From positions 1 to 64,000 of the forward strand of contig JBMNGH010000009.1 in NCBI GenBank assembly GCA_050949725.1: 64,000 bases of DNA. The letters are read 5' to 3'. Below are positions 16,439 to 25,907 of this stretch, piece after piece. The notes beneath the pieces are model-generated. The model saw only the letters and a program-made list of their open reading frames with translations, was not told the DNA's origin and ran no database searches. A program made the position numbers and the translations under genes. This stretch comes from JBMNGH01 sp050949725 (lineage in GTDB: Bacteria > Bacillota > Thermosediminibacteria > Thermosediminibacterales > Tepidanaerobacteraceae). Position 1 is the first letter of the stretch. Each line of letters begins with the position of its first letter.

Positions 16439-16567
16439 ATATAGGGTCTTAACATGCTCAAAATTCGGCAGTAAGTTTACGAGAGATAGTTTTGTGTTGT
16501 ATAGTTACATTAAGATAAAGTTTAATACAAATAAATTACTATATAATAATATGAGAGGGGTAAGCCG

Positions 16568-19500
16568 ATGTCTAAAACCATGAAGAGCATGGACGGCAAT
16601 GCTGCAGCCGCCCATGTTTCGTATGCTTTTACTGAAGTCGCAGCGATATATCCAATAACTCCATCATCTCCTATGGCAGAGCATATGGATGCATGGAGTG
16701 CCCACGGCAGGAAAAATTTATTTGGCCAGGAGGTAAAAGTTGCTGAATTGCAATCTGAGGCCGGAGCAGCCGGGGCAGTACACGGGTCTTTGGCGGCAGG
16801 TGCCTTGACCACGACTTATACGGCTTCTCAAGGTCTGCTTCTGATGATTCCAAACATGTACAAGATAGCCGGAGAGCTACTTCCCGGGGTGTTCCATGTT
16901 TCGGCAAGGGCCGTCGCATCGCATGCTTTGTCAATATTTGGCGACCACTCAGATGTTATGGCATGCCGTCAAACCGGATTCGCACTTTTGGCTTCCGCCA
17001 GCGTTCAAGAGGTCATGGACCTCGGTAGTGTAGCACACCTGGCAGCGATAAAGGGCAGAGTGCCTTTTGTCCATTTCTTCGACGGGTTCAGAACTTCACA
17101 TGAAATCCAGAAAATAGAAGTGATGGATTACGAAAAACTAAGAGGTCTTGTCGATTTCGAGGCTGTAAGGCAGTTTAAGAAGAGAGCGCTTAATCCTGAA
17201 AGGCCCGTGACGAGAGGAACCGCTCAAAACCCCGACATATTTTTCCAGGCAAGAGAGGCCTCCAATCCCTACTATTTGGCCATTCCCGAAATAGTAGCAG
17301 ATTATATGAAGGAAATAAGCAAGATAACGGGTCGCAGTTACCATCTTTTTGATTATTATGGTCACCCTGAAGCCGACAGGGTAGTAATAGCTATGGGTTC
17401 GGTTTGTGAAACGATTGAAGAGACTGTTGACTATTTGATGACTAAAGGAGAAAAGGTTGGTGTCATCAAGGTTCGGCTATACAGGCCGTTCTCCGTAAAG
17501 CATTTCTTAGATGTAATGCCCAAGTCGGTCAAAAAGGTCGCAGTGCTTGACAGGACTAAAGAACCGGGTGCTCATGGTGAGCCATTGTACCTTGATGTCT
17601 GCGGTGCATTTTATTCAGAAGCATCTAAACCTTTAATAGTAGGCGGACGTTATGGGCTCGGTTCCAAGGATACGACCCCGTCACAGATCAAGGCTGTTTT
17701 TGACAACCTAAAATCAGATGAGCCCAAGAACAGGTTTACCATCGGAATTGTGGATGATGTGACAAACACTTCACTTGAGATAAGTGAAGATATAGATACA
17801 ACTGCTGAAGGAACCGTATGCTGTAAGTTCTGGGGTTTAGGTTCCGATGGGACTGTTGGTGCTAACAAGAGCGCTATCAAGATTATCGGAGACAATACCG
17901 ACATGTACGCACAAGCGTATTTCGCTTATGATTCCAAGAAGTCGGGCGGTGTGACAATATCCCACCTGCGTTTCGGAAAGAACCCGATAAAATCAACTTA
18001 TCTCATAAATAAGGCCGACTTTATCGCATGCCATAATCAGGCATATGTGGGCAAATACGACGTGCTTGCTGGCTTGAAAAAAGGTGGGACATTCCTTCTC
18101 AATACTCAATGGAAGCCTGAAGAGATTGAGTCCAGGCTCCCAGCATCTGTAAAAAGATTTTTGGCTGAAAATGACATTAAGTTATATATCATAAATGCAG
18201 TTGATATAGCACAAGATTTAGGGCTAGGCGGCAGAATCAATATGATAATGCAGTCGGCGTTTTTCAAACTTGCCGATATAATTCCTATCGAAGATGCAGT
18301 CAAACACCTTAAAGAGGCTGTTGTGGCATCTTATGGACACAAGGGTGATAAGATCGTCAATATGAACCATCAGGCAATCGACAGTGGTATTAAGTCACTC
18401 GTCCGGGTAGATGTGCCGGAATCATGGATGAATGCTGTTGATGAGGCAGCAGCCACTAGGGAAGTGCCTGAATTCGTAAGCAATATTGCCGATGTCATGA
18501 ATCGCCAGGAAGGCGATAAGCTGCCGGTAAGCGCATTTATCGGCAGGGAAGACGGGACTTTCCCACATGGGACTACACGGTATGAGAAACGCGGAATTGC
18601 CGTAAATGTTCCGGAATGGCAGATTGACAAATGTATCCAGTGTAATCAATGTGCTTATGCATGTCCTCATGCGGCAATAAGACCTTTCCTACTCAATGAA
18701 GAAGAAGTTAAAAACGCACCAGAGGGATTTGCATCCAAGAAGGCGATAGGTAAAGGATTTGACGGTTTGAACTTCGCGCTTCAGGTGAGTGTACTCGATT
18801 GCACCGGCTGCGGAGTATGTGCAAACGTATGCCCTGCAAAAGAAAAGGGTCTTATCATGAAGCCTTTGGCAACACAGGCTGAGAAAGCGGAACACTGGGA
18901 ATATGCACTGAGCCTTGCACCCAAAGAAAACCCGATGAACAAGGAAACAGTGAAGGGAAGCCAATTCGAGCAGCCGTTGCTTGAGTTTTCCGGTGCTTGT
19001 GCGGGTTGCGGGGAAACACCTTACGCCAAGCTTGTGACACAGCTTTTCGGAGACCGTATGATGATAGCAAATGCAACGGGTTGTTCCTCTATCTGGGGAG
19101 GAAGTGCGCCTTCCACACCATACTGCACTAACAAAGATGGGCATGGGCCGTCATGGGCGAACTCCCTTTTTGAGGACAATGCCGAATACGGTTATGGAAT
19201 GTACCTAGCGGTAAAGCAGATGAGGCAGAAGCTAGCTAGCCTCGTGCAGGAAGCGTTGCAACTTGATATAGATGCGGAACTAAAAGATGCATTTAACTTC
19301 TGGCTCGACAATATGAACAAGGGTGAACAGTCGAAACAGGCAGCAGCCAAAATCCTGTCTCTACTTGAAAAAGCAGCACCTTGTGATGCAAAGGCCAAAG
19401 ATATTCTTGACCAGATAAGTGATATGAAAGAATATCTGGTTAAAAAGTCACAGTGGATATTCGGAGGAGACGGCTGGGCATACGATATCGGTTTTGGAGG

Positions 19501-20092
19501 GCTTGACCATGTGCTGGCATCAGGTGAGGACGTAAATGTGCTCGTATTCGATACAGAGGTTTATTCCAATACGGGTGGCCAATCATCTAAGTCAACACCT
19601 ACAGGTGCGGTGGCACAGTTTGCCGCTGCCGGCAAAGCAACAAAGAAGAAAGACCTTGGCAGGATAGCAATGTCTTACGGTTATGTATATGTGGCACAAG
19701 TGGCAATGGGGGCAAACCAAAATCAATTGCTCAAAGCATTGGTGGAGGCGGAAAATTATCCTGGCCCGTCACTCATTATAGCTTATGCTCCGTGCATCAA
19801 CCATGGTATCAAGTCTGGTATGGGAACAAGCCAGCTCGTGGAAAAGAGAGCAGTTGAAGCAGGGTACTGGCATTTGTACAGATACAATCCTCTCCTCGAG
19901 GAAGAGGGCAAGAACCCGTTTGTGCTTGATTCGAAGGAGCCGAGCACACCGTTTAAAGACTTCTTGATGAGCGAAGTAAGGTATGCTTCACTTACTAAAT
20001 CTTTTCCCGATAGGGCACAGGAGCTGTTTGAAAAAGCCGAAAAAGAGGCAAAGGCAAAATATGAACAGTACAAGAAGATGGCTGAGCAATAG
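16568..20092 (+). CDS. nifJ: Pyruvate:ferredoxin (flavodoxin) oxidoreductase
   Basis: 1174 residues, the usual size of the homodimeric enzyme. It converts pyruvate and CoA to acetyl-CoA and CO2 and reduces ferredoxin. Visible in order: the pyrimidine-binding N-terminus (AIYPITPSSPMAEHMD), the gamma and CoA regions, two [4Fe-4S] motifs CIQCNQCAYACP (about 687) and CTGCGVCANVCP (about 745), the CAGCGETPY cluster Cys near 815, and the TPP diphosphate site GDGWAYDIGFGG near 966. A GAGAGGGG site precedes the ATG. Cytoplasmic core enzyme of clostridial fermentation; needs thiamine pyrophosphate. Confidence 0.96.
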   Translation: MSKTMKSMDGNAAAAHVSYAFTEVAAIYPITPSSPMAEHMDAWSAHGRKNLFGQEVKVAELQSEAGAAGAVHGSLAAGALTTTYTASQGLLLMIPNMYKIAGELLPGVFHVSARAVASHALSIFGDHSDVMACRQTGFALLASASVQEVMDLGSVAHLAAIKGRVPFVHFFDGFRTSHEIQKIEVMDYEKLRGLVDFEAVRQFKKRALNPERPVTRGTAQNPDIFFQAREASNPYYLAIPEIVADYMKEISKITGRSYHLFDYYGHPEADRVVIAMGSVCETIEETVDYLMTKGEKVGVIKVRLYRPFSVKHFLDVMPKSVKKVAVLDRTKEPGAHGEPLYLDVCGAFYSEASKPLIVGGRYGLGSKDTTPSQIKAVFDNLKSDEPKNRFTIGIVDDVTNTSLEISEDIDTTAEGTVCCKFWGLGSDGTVGANKSAIKIIGDNTDMYAQAYFAYDSKKSGGVTISHLRFGKNPIKSTYLINKADFIACHNQAYVGKYDVLAGLKKGGTFLLNTQWKPEEIESRLPASVKRFLAENDIKLYIINAVDIAQDLGLGGRINMIMQSAFFKLADIIPIEDAVKHLKEAVVASYGHKGDKIVNMNHQAIDSGIKSLVRVDVPESWMNAVDEAAATREVPEFVSNIADVMNRQEGDKLPVSAFIGREDGTFPHGTTRYEKRGIAVNVPEWQIDKCIQCNQCAYACPHAAIRPFLLNEEEVKNAPEGFASKKAIGKGFDGLNFALQVSVLDCTGCGVCANVCPAKEKGLIMKPLATQAEKAEHWEYALSLAPKENPMNKETVKGSQFEQPLLEFSGACAGCGETPYAKLVTQLFGDRMMIANATGCSSIWGGSAPSTPYCTNKDGHGPSWANSLFEDNAEYGYGMYLAVKQMRQKLASLVQEALQLDIDAELKDAFNFWLDNMNKGEQSKQAAAKILSLLEKAAPCDAKAKDILDQISDMKEYLVKKSQWIFGGDGWAYDIGFGGLDHVLASGEDVNVLVFDTEVYSNTGGQSSKSTPTGAVAQFAAAGKATKKKDLGRIAMSYGYVYVAQVAMGANQNQLLKALVEAENYPGPSLIIAYAPCINHGIKSGMGTSQLVEKRAVEAGYWHLYRYNPLLEEEGKNPFVLDSKEPSTPFKDFLMSEVRYASLTKSFPDRAQELFEKAEKEAKAKYEQYKKMAEQ

Positions 20093-20110
20093 GCCAAAGA
20101 AATAAAGACA

Positions 20111-20157
20111 GGGATTCCCCACCGAAATACGGGGCGGGAGTCCCGGCCTTTTTTTTG
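20111..20157 (+). terminator. Intrinsic terminator after nifJ
   Basis: GGGATTCCCCACC pairs with GGGCGGGAGTCCC (one G.T and two mismatches) around an 8-base loop, then GGCC and eight T residues. It lies 19 bases after the nifJ stop. Confidence 0.85.
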
Positions 20158-20319
20158 TACTATTTTATGCGTAAACCGCTCGATTTGACATTTTAATTGT
20201 GTTCATGGATGATAACTAATGGGATATATAATCTTGTCGTATAATATGATATAATGACTTAAAGGGAATTGCTTGCATTAAACGCAAGCAGTTTCTTTTA
20301 AAGAGGTGAAATCCTTCAA

Positions 20320-21258
20320 ATGTTAAACAAAGAGTATAAACTTATAGCAATAGATATAGACGGCACACTTATTACCAGCCGCTACAGTATCTCACCACGT
20401 ACGTTGAGGGCACTTAGGGAGGCGATGCGTGCGGGTATAAAGGTGACTATTGCAACAGGCCGGTTTTACATGAGCTCTTTGAGGCTTGCTAAAAAGCTGC
20501 CTATCAATGCTCCGCTCATATGTAATGACGGTGCCCAAATAGTTGACGTGCATTCAGGTGATTCTATCTTTTACAGGCCGCTTCAAATGGATATTGCTCG
20601 AAAAGTGCTCGATATATGTGCGGATTATTCGAGTTTAAGGGTGCAGATATTCATGGAGGACCACAAGGTGTACGTAGGCAGGAACTTCCAATTAGGACAA
20701 GTGATTTGGTATTTGAAAATGAAACATCATTTGAGGGGTTTTGTCAATTACCTTAAGGACTTTGTTTTTGTGCCCGTAAATAATGCAGGGGATTTTGAAA
20801 AGGCAAAATTTGCAATGAAGGGTCTACCTGCTAAAATTGTGATTTGTGGCGAGCCGGGCGAGATGAGGCAGTTGAAGAAGAGGTTGGCCACACTTTTCGG
20901 GGACAATATTTTTATTACAACTGCTATAAAAAACTGTGTTGATATATTAGATGGCAGCGTATCCAAGGCGAAGGGCTTAAGGGTCTTGGCGGAAAGGTAT
21001 GGATTTAAGAGGGATGAAATCATTGCCATCGGTGATAATATAAATGATTTACCAATGCTCGAATATGCGGGCCTCGGCGTTGCGATGGGAAATGCACCCA
21101 AGCCGGTAAAAGAAAGAGCGGATGTTGTGACCGCAGGAAACAACGAAGACGGGATTGCCATTTTATTAGAAAAGGTTCTCGGCGGTATGATAAGACCTAA
21201 AGGAAATAAACACTTAATAAAGCCCGGCATGCCAAAAGACATTAAGGTTGACCAATAG
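20320..21258 (+). CDS. Cof-type HAD-IIB phosphatase
   Basis: 312 residues. HAD motif I is AIDIDGTL (residues about 10-17), motif II TIATGR, and motifs III/IV are the Lys of SKAKGL and GDNINDLPML. The C2-type cap between them marks the Cof/YidA group, which dephosphorylates sugar phosphates and cofactor intermediates in the cytoplasm. The middle is slightly longer than average. Start follows AGAGGTG. It probably heads a transcript with the sugar-nucleotide gene downstream. Confidence 0.87.
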   Translation: MLNKEYKLIAIDIDGTLITSRYSISPRTLRALREAMRAGIKVTIATGRFYMSSLRLAKKLPINAPLICNDGAQIVDVHSGDSIFYRPLQMDIARKVLDICADYSSLRVQIFMEDHKVYVGRNFQLGQVIWYLKMKHHLRGFVNYLKDFVFVPVNNAGDFEKAKFAMKGLPAKIVICGEPGEMRQLKKRLATLFGDNIFITTAIKNCVDILDGSVSKAKGLRVLAERYGFKRDEIIAIGDNINDLPMLEYAGLGVAMGNAPKPVKERADVVTAGNNEDGIAILLEKVLGGMIRPKGNKHLIKPGMPKDIKVDQ

Positions 21259-21421
21259 AGGAGTAATAGGACTTGGAAATATCATATGACCGAACAGGCC
21301 TTGTATTTCAAAAGACACAAAACATCTATACAGTCTGCGATTTCAAGAAGTAAAAAGAGTTATGAAAAATTTAAAGTATTTTTGGGAAAGATATACTCAT
21401 CACTATGGTGGGGGTAATCTA

Positions 21422-22504
21422 ATGAAAAAGTTTGGAGTAATTATGGCAGGCGGTGGAGGGACACGTTTCTGGCCACTTAGCCGGGCTTCGGCACCGAAGC
21501 AGTTTTTGAATATAACCGGTGAAGACAGCATGATAAATGATACAATTAAACGGATTGAGGGCATAATTCCTCCTGAACAAATACTTATTGTAACAAGCAA
21601 GGCACAGGAAAAAATGTTAAACCAGGTCATACTAGACGAAATACCTGCTGAAAACATCATAATAGAGCCTGTTGGTAAGAATACGGCGGCGTGCATAGGA
21701 TATGCCGCATTTGTCATCAAGGCGAGATGTGAAAATTCGATCATGGGTGTTTTTCCTTCTGACCATTATATTAAAAACCCGGTGGAGTTTCAAAAGGTAT
21801 TGATAGCTGCTTTCAGTGTGGCAGAAAAGGACGACAAACTTGTCACAATGGGTATTACACCCAGCTACCCATCGACGGGGTACGGATATATAAAATATGA
21901 CAGGGACAAGGTTTACCAAGCTGAAGAAAAAAGTGCTTTTGAGGTCCTTGAGTTTGTGGAAAAACCGGATGCTCCTAAAGCAAAGATGTATATCGACAGT
22001 GGTAATTATCTGTGGAACAGCGGTATGTTTGTATGGAAAACCTCTGTTATTTTAAAGAATTTTGAGCGGTTTTTACCGAGAACTTACAAAAAAATATCGG
22101 CGATAGAATCATATATAGGGAAAAATGAAGAAGTTGCTAAGGTAGAAGAAATATATCCTGAGCTGCAGGATATTTCCATAGATTATGGAATAATGGAAAG
22201 GGCAGAGGAAGTAGTAGTAATTCCAGGGGATTTTGGCTGGAATGATGTAGGATGTTGGGACTCGTTGGGCTGTGTGTTTCCTCCAGATGAAAAGGGAAAT
22301 ATCACCCGCGGGGATTTCGTCGAAATCGATACGAGAAATTCGATTATATACTCGAATGGGAGATTGGTTGCCGCAGTAGGCCTTGAAGATATGATAGTTG
22401 TAGAGACGAGTGATGCGCTGTTGGTCTGTCCCAAGAGAAATGCGCAGGACGTGAAAAAGGTCGTTGATATGCTCAAGAAAATGAATCGGGAGGAACTATT
22501 GTGA
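21422..22504 (+). CDS. manC: Mannose-1-phosphate guanylyltransferase
   Basis: 361 residues. The nucleotidyltransferase signature MAGGGGTRFWPLSR lies at residues 8-21, followed by PKQFL, FPSDHYI, VEKPD and the FGWNDVGCWDSL segment of GDP-mannose pyrophosphorylases. It makes GDP-mannose from GTP and mannose-1-phosphate for surface polysaccharide. The C-terminal isomerase domain of bifunctional ManC is absent. Start at 21422 is chosen because GGTGGGGGT lies just upstream; an in-frame ATG at 21362 is less likely. The stop overlaps the next start (TGATG). Confidence 0.9.
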   Translation: MKKFGVIMAGGGGTRFWPLSRASAPKQFLNITGEDSMINDTIKRIEGIIPPEQILIVTSKAQEKMLNQVILDEIPAENIIIEPVGKNTAACIGYAAFVIKARCENSIMGVFPSDHYIKNPVEFQKVLIAAFSVAEKDDKLVTMGITPSYPSTGYGYIKYDRDKVYQAEEKSAFEVLEFVEKPDAPKAKMYIDSGNYLWNSGMFVWKTSVILKNFERFLPRTYKKISAIESYIGKNEEVAKVEEIYPELQDISIDYGIMERAEEVVVIPGDFGWNDVGCWDSLGCVFPPDEKGNITRGDFVEIDTRNSIIYSNGRLVAAVGLEDMIVVETSDALLVCPKRNAQDVKKVVDMLKKMNREELL

Positions 22505-23616
22505 TGGTCAAACGGGCAATTGCGGCTTTTGTTATACTATGTGCCGTCTTTTTAGCTGTTCTTGGTTTGGGCGATTATGCAATGAGCAGATTTGCTCCTG
22601 TTTCGCAAGACCTGGGTCCTGCTGGCGAAACTGAAAGTGAGGAGCCCGAAGAAAATTCTCTTTTGCCACCGGAAAACCCGACAATTCTAATTGGAGTTGT
22701 CGGCGATGTGATGATGCATGAAGGCCAGATATGGGCTGGTTATGACGAGGTTACTGGAGAATTTGATTACTCCGAGTTTTTCGAAGAGGTGAAGGACGAT
22801 ATTTCATCTTGCGACATAGCGATTGCAAATTTGGAAACGACGCTTGCAGGGAAGGAAAGGAAATTTACCGGATATCCCAGGTTTAACAGCCCGGATGAGA
22901 TAGCGGATGCTTTAAAGGAAGCCGGTTTTGATATTATTATTACATCTAATAACCACTGTCTTGACCGGGGTGAAGAGGGCCTTTTACGGACATTGAGGAT
23001 GCTTGAAGAAAGAGACCTTATAGCTGTAGGGACGAACGCTTCTGAGGAAGCTAAGGAAAGGATAAGCTGTATTGAGTCAAATGGCATTAAGACGGCAATA
23101 CTGGCTTATACATACGGCACCAACGGCATCCCGATACCGCGAGCCAAGCCTTATCTCGTAAATATGATTGAGGAGGATAGAATTCTAAAAGATCTAAGTA
23201 GTGCAAAGGAATTGTGTGATATCGTATTGGTGTACCTGCATTTCGGGCAGGAATATAAGAGAGAACCCTCGGCTGAACAAAAAAGCCTTGCACTCTTACT
23301 GCTGGAAAATGGTGCGGATGTGGTCCTCGGAAGTCATCCGCACGTAATCCAACCGGGAGAATGGGTAGATGTCCTAGATGAATACGGTAGGACTGTCAAG
23401 AAGTACGTTGCCTATTCACTCGGAAATTTTATCTCTGCTCAAAGATTTCCATACACTGAAGAAGGGATTATATTGCAAATCCTATTTGAAAAGGATTTGA
23501 GCAGCGATAGGATTATTATTAAAGACATAGTTGAGATAGATACATGGGTTGAAAAATTTAAAAGTGACGGAAAGATGCGTTATTACGTGCGAAAGGGCAG
23601 GAAGCCGTCTAGTTAA
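22504..23616 (+). CDS. CapA family protein (poly-gamma-glutamate capsule type)
   Basis: 370 residues. An N-terminal signal-anchor (AAFVILCAVFLAVLGLG) is followed by a Pro/Glu-rich linker and the PGA_cap metallophosphatase-like domain: GDVMMHE at 67-73, ANLETTLA, SNNHCLDRG, HFGQEY and GSHPHVIQP. The active site would face outside. Family members take part in capsule or envelope polymer processing. Start ATG 22504 is translationally coupled to manC with GGGAGGA upstream, which suggests a joint role at the cell surface. Confidence 0.87.
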   Translation: MVKRAIAAFVILCAVFLAVLGLGDYAMSRFAPVSQDLGPAGETESEEPEENSLLPPENPTILIGVVGDVMMHEGQIWAGYDEVTGEFDYSEFFEEVKDDISSCDIAIANLETTLAGKERKFTGYPRFNSPDEIADALKEAGFDIIITSNNHCLDRGEEGLLRTLRMLEERDLIAVGTNASEEAKERISCIESNGIKTAILAYTYGTNGIPIPRAKPYLVNMIEEDRILKDLSSAKELCDIVLVYLHFGQEYKREPSAEQKSLALLLLENGADVVLGSHPHVIQPGEWVDVLDEYGRTVKKYVAYSLGNFISAQRFPYTEEGIILQILFEKDLSSDRIIIKDIVEIDTWVEKFKSDGKMRYYVRKGRKPSS

Positions 23617-23619
23617 CCG

Positions 23620-23793
23620 TTACATCACGATATGGTGTTCTTCTTCGCAAATGCTTTTTATCTCTGGGCTGCAAGCGGCAGGTCTACCCCATGCGGCAAG
23701 GTCACAAAAGCAGATTTGCCCATAAACCGTATCCTCACACTTCAAAAACTTGCATTTTGAAATTTCAGTGTAATTCTTGTTTGTGGGAACCAT
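23620..23793 (-). CDS. Small Cys-rich protein of unknown function
   Basis: 57 residues from ATG 23793, preceded by AAGGGGGAAAT. Six Cys are spread as CKFLKC, CFC, ACS and IC; this could bind metal or form disulfides. A well-formed promoter lies 34 bases upstream, which makes the gene credible despite its size. The family is not recognised. It is convergent with capA, ending 3 bases from its stop. Confidence 0.6.
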   Translation of the reverse strand: MVPTNKNYTEISKCKFLKCEDTVYGQICFCDLAAWGRPAACSPEIKSICEEEHHIVM

Positions 23794-23826
23794 TGTATTT
23801 CCCCCTTCATTGTTTTTGTGTATACA

Positions 23827-23855
23827 ATAATACCACATAGGGGGAACAATTGCAA
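23827..23855 (-). promoter_or_regulatory. Sigma-A promoter of the small Cys-rich gene
   Basis: On the minus strand TTGCAA (23855-23850) and TATTAT (23832-23827) are separated by 17 bases, followed at the right distance by the ribosome site and ATG 23793. Confidence 0.65.
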
Positions 23856-23931
23856 GAAAATTCCGCATATAAGGAAAATATTCTTTTTCACAAAGTGATT
23901 ATTAAAGTATGTTAAAATCGTAATTGTTTTG

Positions 23932-24007
23932 AATCAACCGTCCTCCGCCTATAGGCACTACGACTATATCGGCGTCAGGCATGTCCTCAATAATTTCTAC
24001 AATCATT
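23932..24007 (-). pseudogene. Fossil fragment of a threonine ammonia-lyase-type PLP enzyme
   Basis: On the minus strand the 23 residues VEIIEDMPDADIVVVPIGGG and RLI match the conserved segment of threonine dehydratases and ammonia-lyases (EDLPDVDAVVVPVGGGGLI), including the Gly-rich phosphate loop. Nothing before or after is coding, so this is a remnant of a deleted gene. Identification is by recognition of the motif only. Confidence 0.6.
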
Positions 24008-24098
24008 ATCTCAATTAATTTAATTATAACAATTTTATCGTTGAATCTTAATATAAATCTTGCTAAAATATAGATATTATGTTTGAGGTGGGTATGTT

Positions 24099-24497
24099 AT
24101 GGGAATTATAAAAGAAAAGCAGCTGGTGAAAAGAGCTATAGAGGCAATGAGTAAGGCATATGTGCCATATTCGAATTTTTGTGTAGGGGCTTGTGCCGAG
24201 GCTTCGGATGGCACGTATTACACCGGATGCAATATCGAAAACTCGTCATACGGGCTTACTATATGTGCCGAAAGGGTTGCACTTTTCAAGGCTTTTTCCG
24301 AGGGAAGAAGGGAGATTGTGGCACTTGCAGTTGCGGCTGATGTGGATGAACCTGTTTCTCCGTGTGGCGCGTGCAGACAGGTTATAGCAGAACTTGCCTC
24401 AAACTCTGTTGTAATTCTTTCTAATCGTGACGGCACCAGGGTGGAAAAGTTGGCGCCTGAAGACCTTTTGCCTAATTGGTTCAAGTTAGGCAACTAA
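24099..24497 (+). CDS. cdd: Cytidine deaminase
   Basis: 132 residues, the normal size of the tetrameric enzyme. It deaminates cytidine and deoxycytidine to uridine forms. Zinc and catalytic residues are visible as CAE at 56-58 and CGAC at 89-92 (PCGACRQV), and NIENSSYG binds the ribose. GAGGTGGG precedes the ATG. First gene of a nucleoside-salvage cluster; its products feed the pyrimidine phosphorylase that follows 57 bases later. Confidence 0.95.
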   Translation: MGIIKEKQLVKRAIEAMSKAYVPYSNFCVGACAEASDGTYYTGCNIENSSYGLTICAERVALFKAFSEGRREIVALAVAADVDEPVSPCGACRQVIAELASNSVVILSNRDGTRVEKLAPEDLLPNWFKLGN

Positions 24498-24554
24498 ACT
24501 TAGTCGTTTGTGTTTAGGCAAACTGTATGCTGATGGAAAAAAGGCAGGTGGAAT

Positions 24555-25907
24555 ATGTTTTTTGTACCTGATATCATACATAAGAAGAAGATTGGGAAAA
24601 GGCTTTCTAAAGAAGAAATCCGCTTTTTGATAAAGGGGTACACGTCAGGCAGTATTCCTGACTACCAGGTTTCTGCTCTGCTTATGGCAATATATTTTAA
24701 GGGCCTTGACGAAGAGGAGATTGCGGAACTCACATCGGCAATGGCAGGTTCGGGTGAGACAGTTGACCTATCGCCCATCGACGGTATAAAGGTGGATAAA
24801 CATTCGAGTGGTGGGATTGCAGACACCACAACCCTTGTACTTATGCCCTTAGTCGCTTCTGCAGGCGTAAAGGTAGCCAAGATGTCCGGAAGAGGGCTTG
24901 GCCATACGGGAGGCACGATCGATAAGCTAGAGTCCATTCCAGGATTTAAAACGGAACTTCGAAAGGATGAATTCGTATCTTTGGTAAACTCTACGGGAGC
25001 ATCCATAACCGGGCAGTCTGCAAATCTTGTGCCTGCTGACAAAATGCTTTATGCCTTGCGGGATGTGACGGCGACCGTGGATTCAATACCGCTGATTGCC
25101 AGCTCTATAATGAGCAAAAAGATTGCAGGAGGGGCTGACAAAATAATCCTGGATGTCAAGTGTGGAAACGGTGCCTTTATGAAAAAATATGAGGATGCGG
25201 TTGAGCTAGGAAAAACCATGGCAAAAATCGGTTCTATTGCCGGTAGGGAAACGGTAGCATACATTACAGATATGGAGCAGCCCCTTGGCCATGCAATTGG
25301 GAACGCCGTTGAAGTCATGGAGGCTGTTGAGATATTGAGAGGCATTGCCGGTGGAGACCTCCTGACCGTTTGCCTGGAGTTCGGTGTGCAGATGATGCTG
25401 ATGGCAGGTGTACAACAAGATAAAGAGAAGGCTAAAGAAATTCTTTTAAATAATATAGAAAAAGGGATTGCTTTGTCAAAGTTCAGGCAGATTATTATCA
25501 ATCAAGGTGGCAATCCGGATATTGTCGATGACTTGTCACTTTTGCCACAGGCGAAATATAAGGCAGATGTGATAGCAAATAGCGACGGATATGTAAAGCA
25601 GATCGACGCATTGAGGCTAGGGGTCACGGCGATGAAATTAGGTGCGGGCAGGCAGTATAAAAACGATGTCATTGACCATGCAGTCGGTGTGGTTATCAAT
25701 TCAAAGGTAGGGGATTTTGTAAAAAGTGGCCAAAAATTTGCAACCGTCTTAGCGAATAATGAGAAACTGTTGGAATGGGGTAAGCAAGAAGTGGATAAGT
25801 CTTTTGAATTTACAAATGAGAAGGTCGAGAAAAGGCAGGTCATTTTTGCAAAAGTGACGAAAGAAGGAATATTTGAATTCAAAGAAAAGGTCGATGATAA
25901 ATGGTAA
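24555..25907 (+). CDS. pdp: Pyrimidine-nucleoside phosphorylase
   Basis: 450 residues. Splits uridine, deoxyuridine or thymidine with phosphate. Family marks are KHSSGGIADTTTL (phosphate site), the signature MSGRGLGHTGGTIDKLES, and VKCGNGAFMK. The C-terminal domain (VGDFVKSGQKFATVLANN) is typical of the Pdp/DeoA fold. AGGCAGGTGG precedes the start. The stop overlaps the deoB start by 7 bases, so the sugar phosphate produced is passed to the mutase encoded next. Confidence 0.94.
   Translation: MFFVPDIIHKKKIGKRLSKEEIRFLIKGYTSGSIPDYQVSALLMAIYFKGLDEEEIAELTSAMAGSGETVDLSPIDGIKVDKHSSGGIADTTTLVLMPLVASAGVKVAKMSGRGLGHTGGTIDKLESIPGFKTELRKDEFVSLVNSTGASITGQSANLVPADKMLYALRDVTATVDSIPLIASSIMSKKIAGGADKIILDVKCGNGAFMKKYEDAVELGKTMAKIGSIAGRETVAYITDMEQPLGHAIGNAVEVMEAVEILRGIAGGDLLTVCLEFGVQMMLMAGVQQDKEKAKEILLNNIEKGIALSKFRQIIINQGGNPDIVDDLSLLPQAKYKADVIANSDGYVKQIDALRLGVTAMKLGAGRQYKNDVIDHAVGVVINSKVGDFVKSGQKFATVLANNEKLLEWGKQEVDKSFEFTNEKVEKRQVIFAKVTKEGIFEFKEKVDDKW

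Larger units (their letters stand above)
16073..16567. other. Upstream region of nifJ
   Basis: About 500 AT-rich bases without a gene. It contains the candidate promoter and palindrome listed separately, a TTTGAGTATAATAC -10-like block near 16098, and ACGTA/TACGT inverted repeats at about 16255-16271. A long regulatory region fits a highly expressed central-metabolism gene. Confidence 0.4.

Noticed and set aside
16073..16567. Possible structured RNA upstream of nifJ
   Set aside because: Only short inverted repeats in AT-rich DNA; no match to a known RNA class and no strong multi-stem fold visible by eye.
18689..19144. 151-residue minus-strand frame opposite nifJ
   Set aside because: Shadow of a strongly coding gene; nifJ has all domain motifs on the other strand.
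21286..21417. 43-codon frame just before manC
   Set aside because: No ribosome site before its ATG and no recognisable sequence; coupling to manC is possible but unsupported.
22767..23087. 106-residue minus-strand frame opposite capA
   Set aside because: Shadow frame rich in Ser and Leu opposite a conserved domain.
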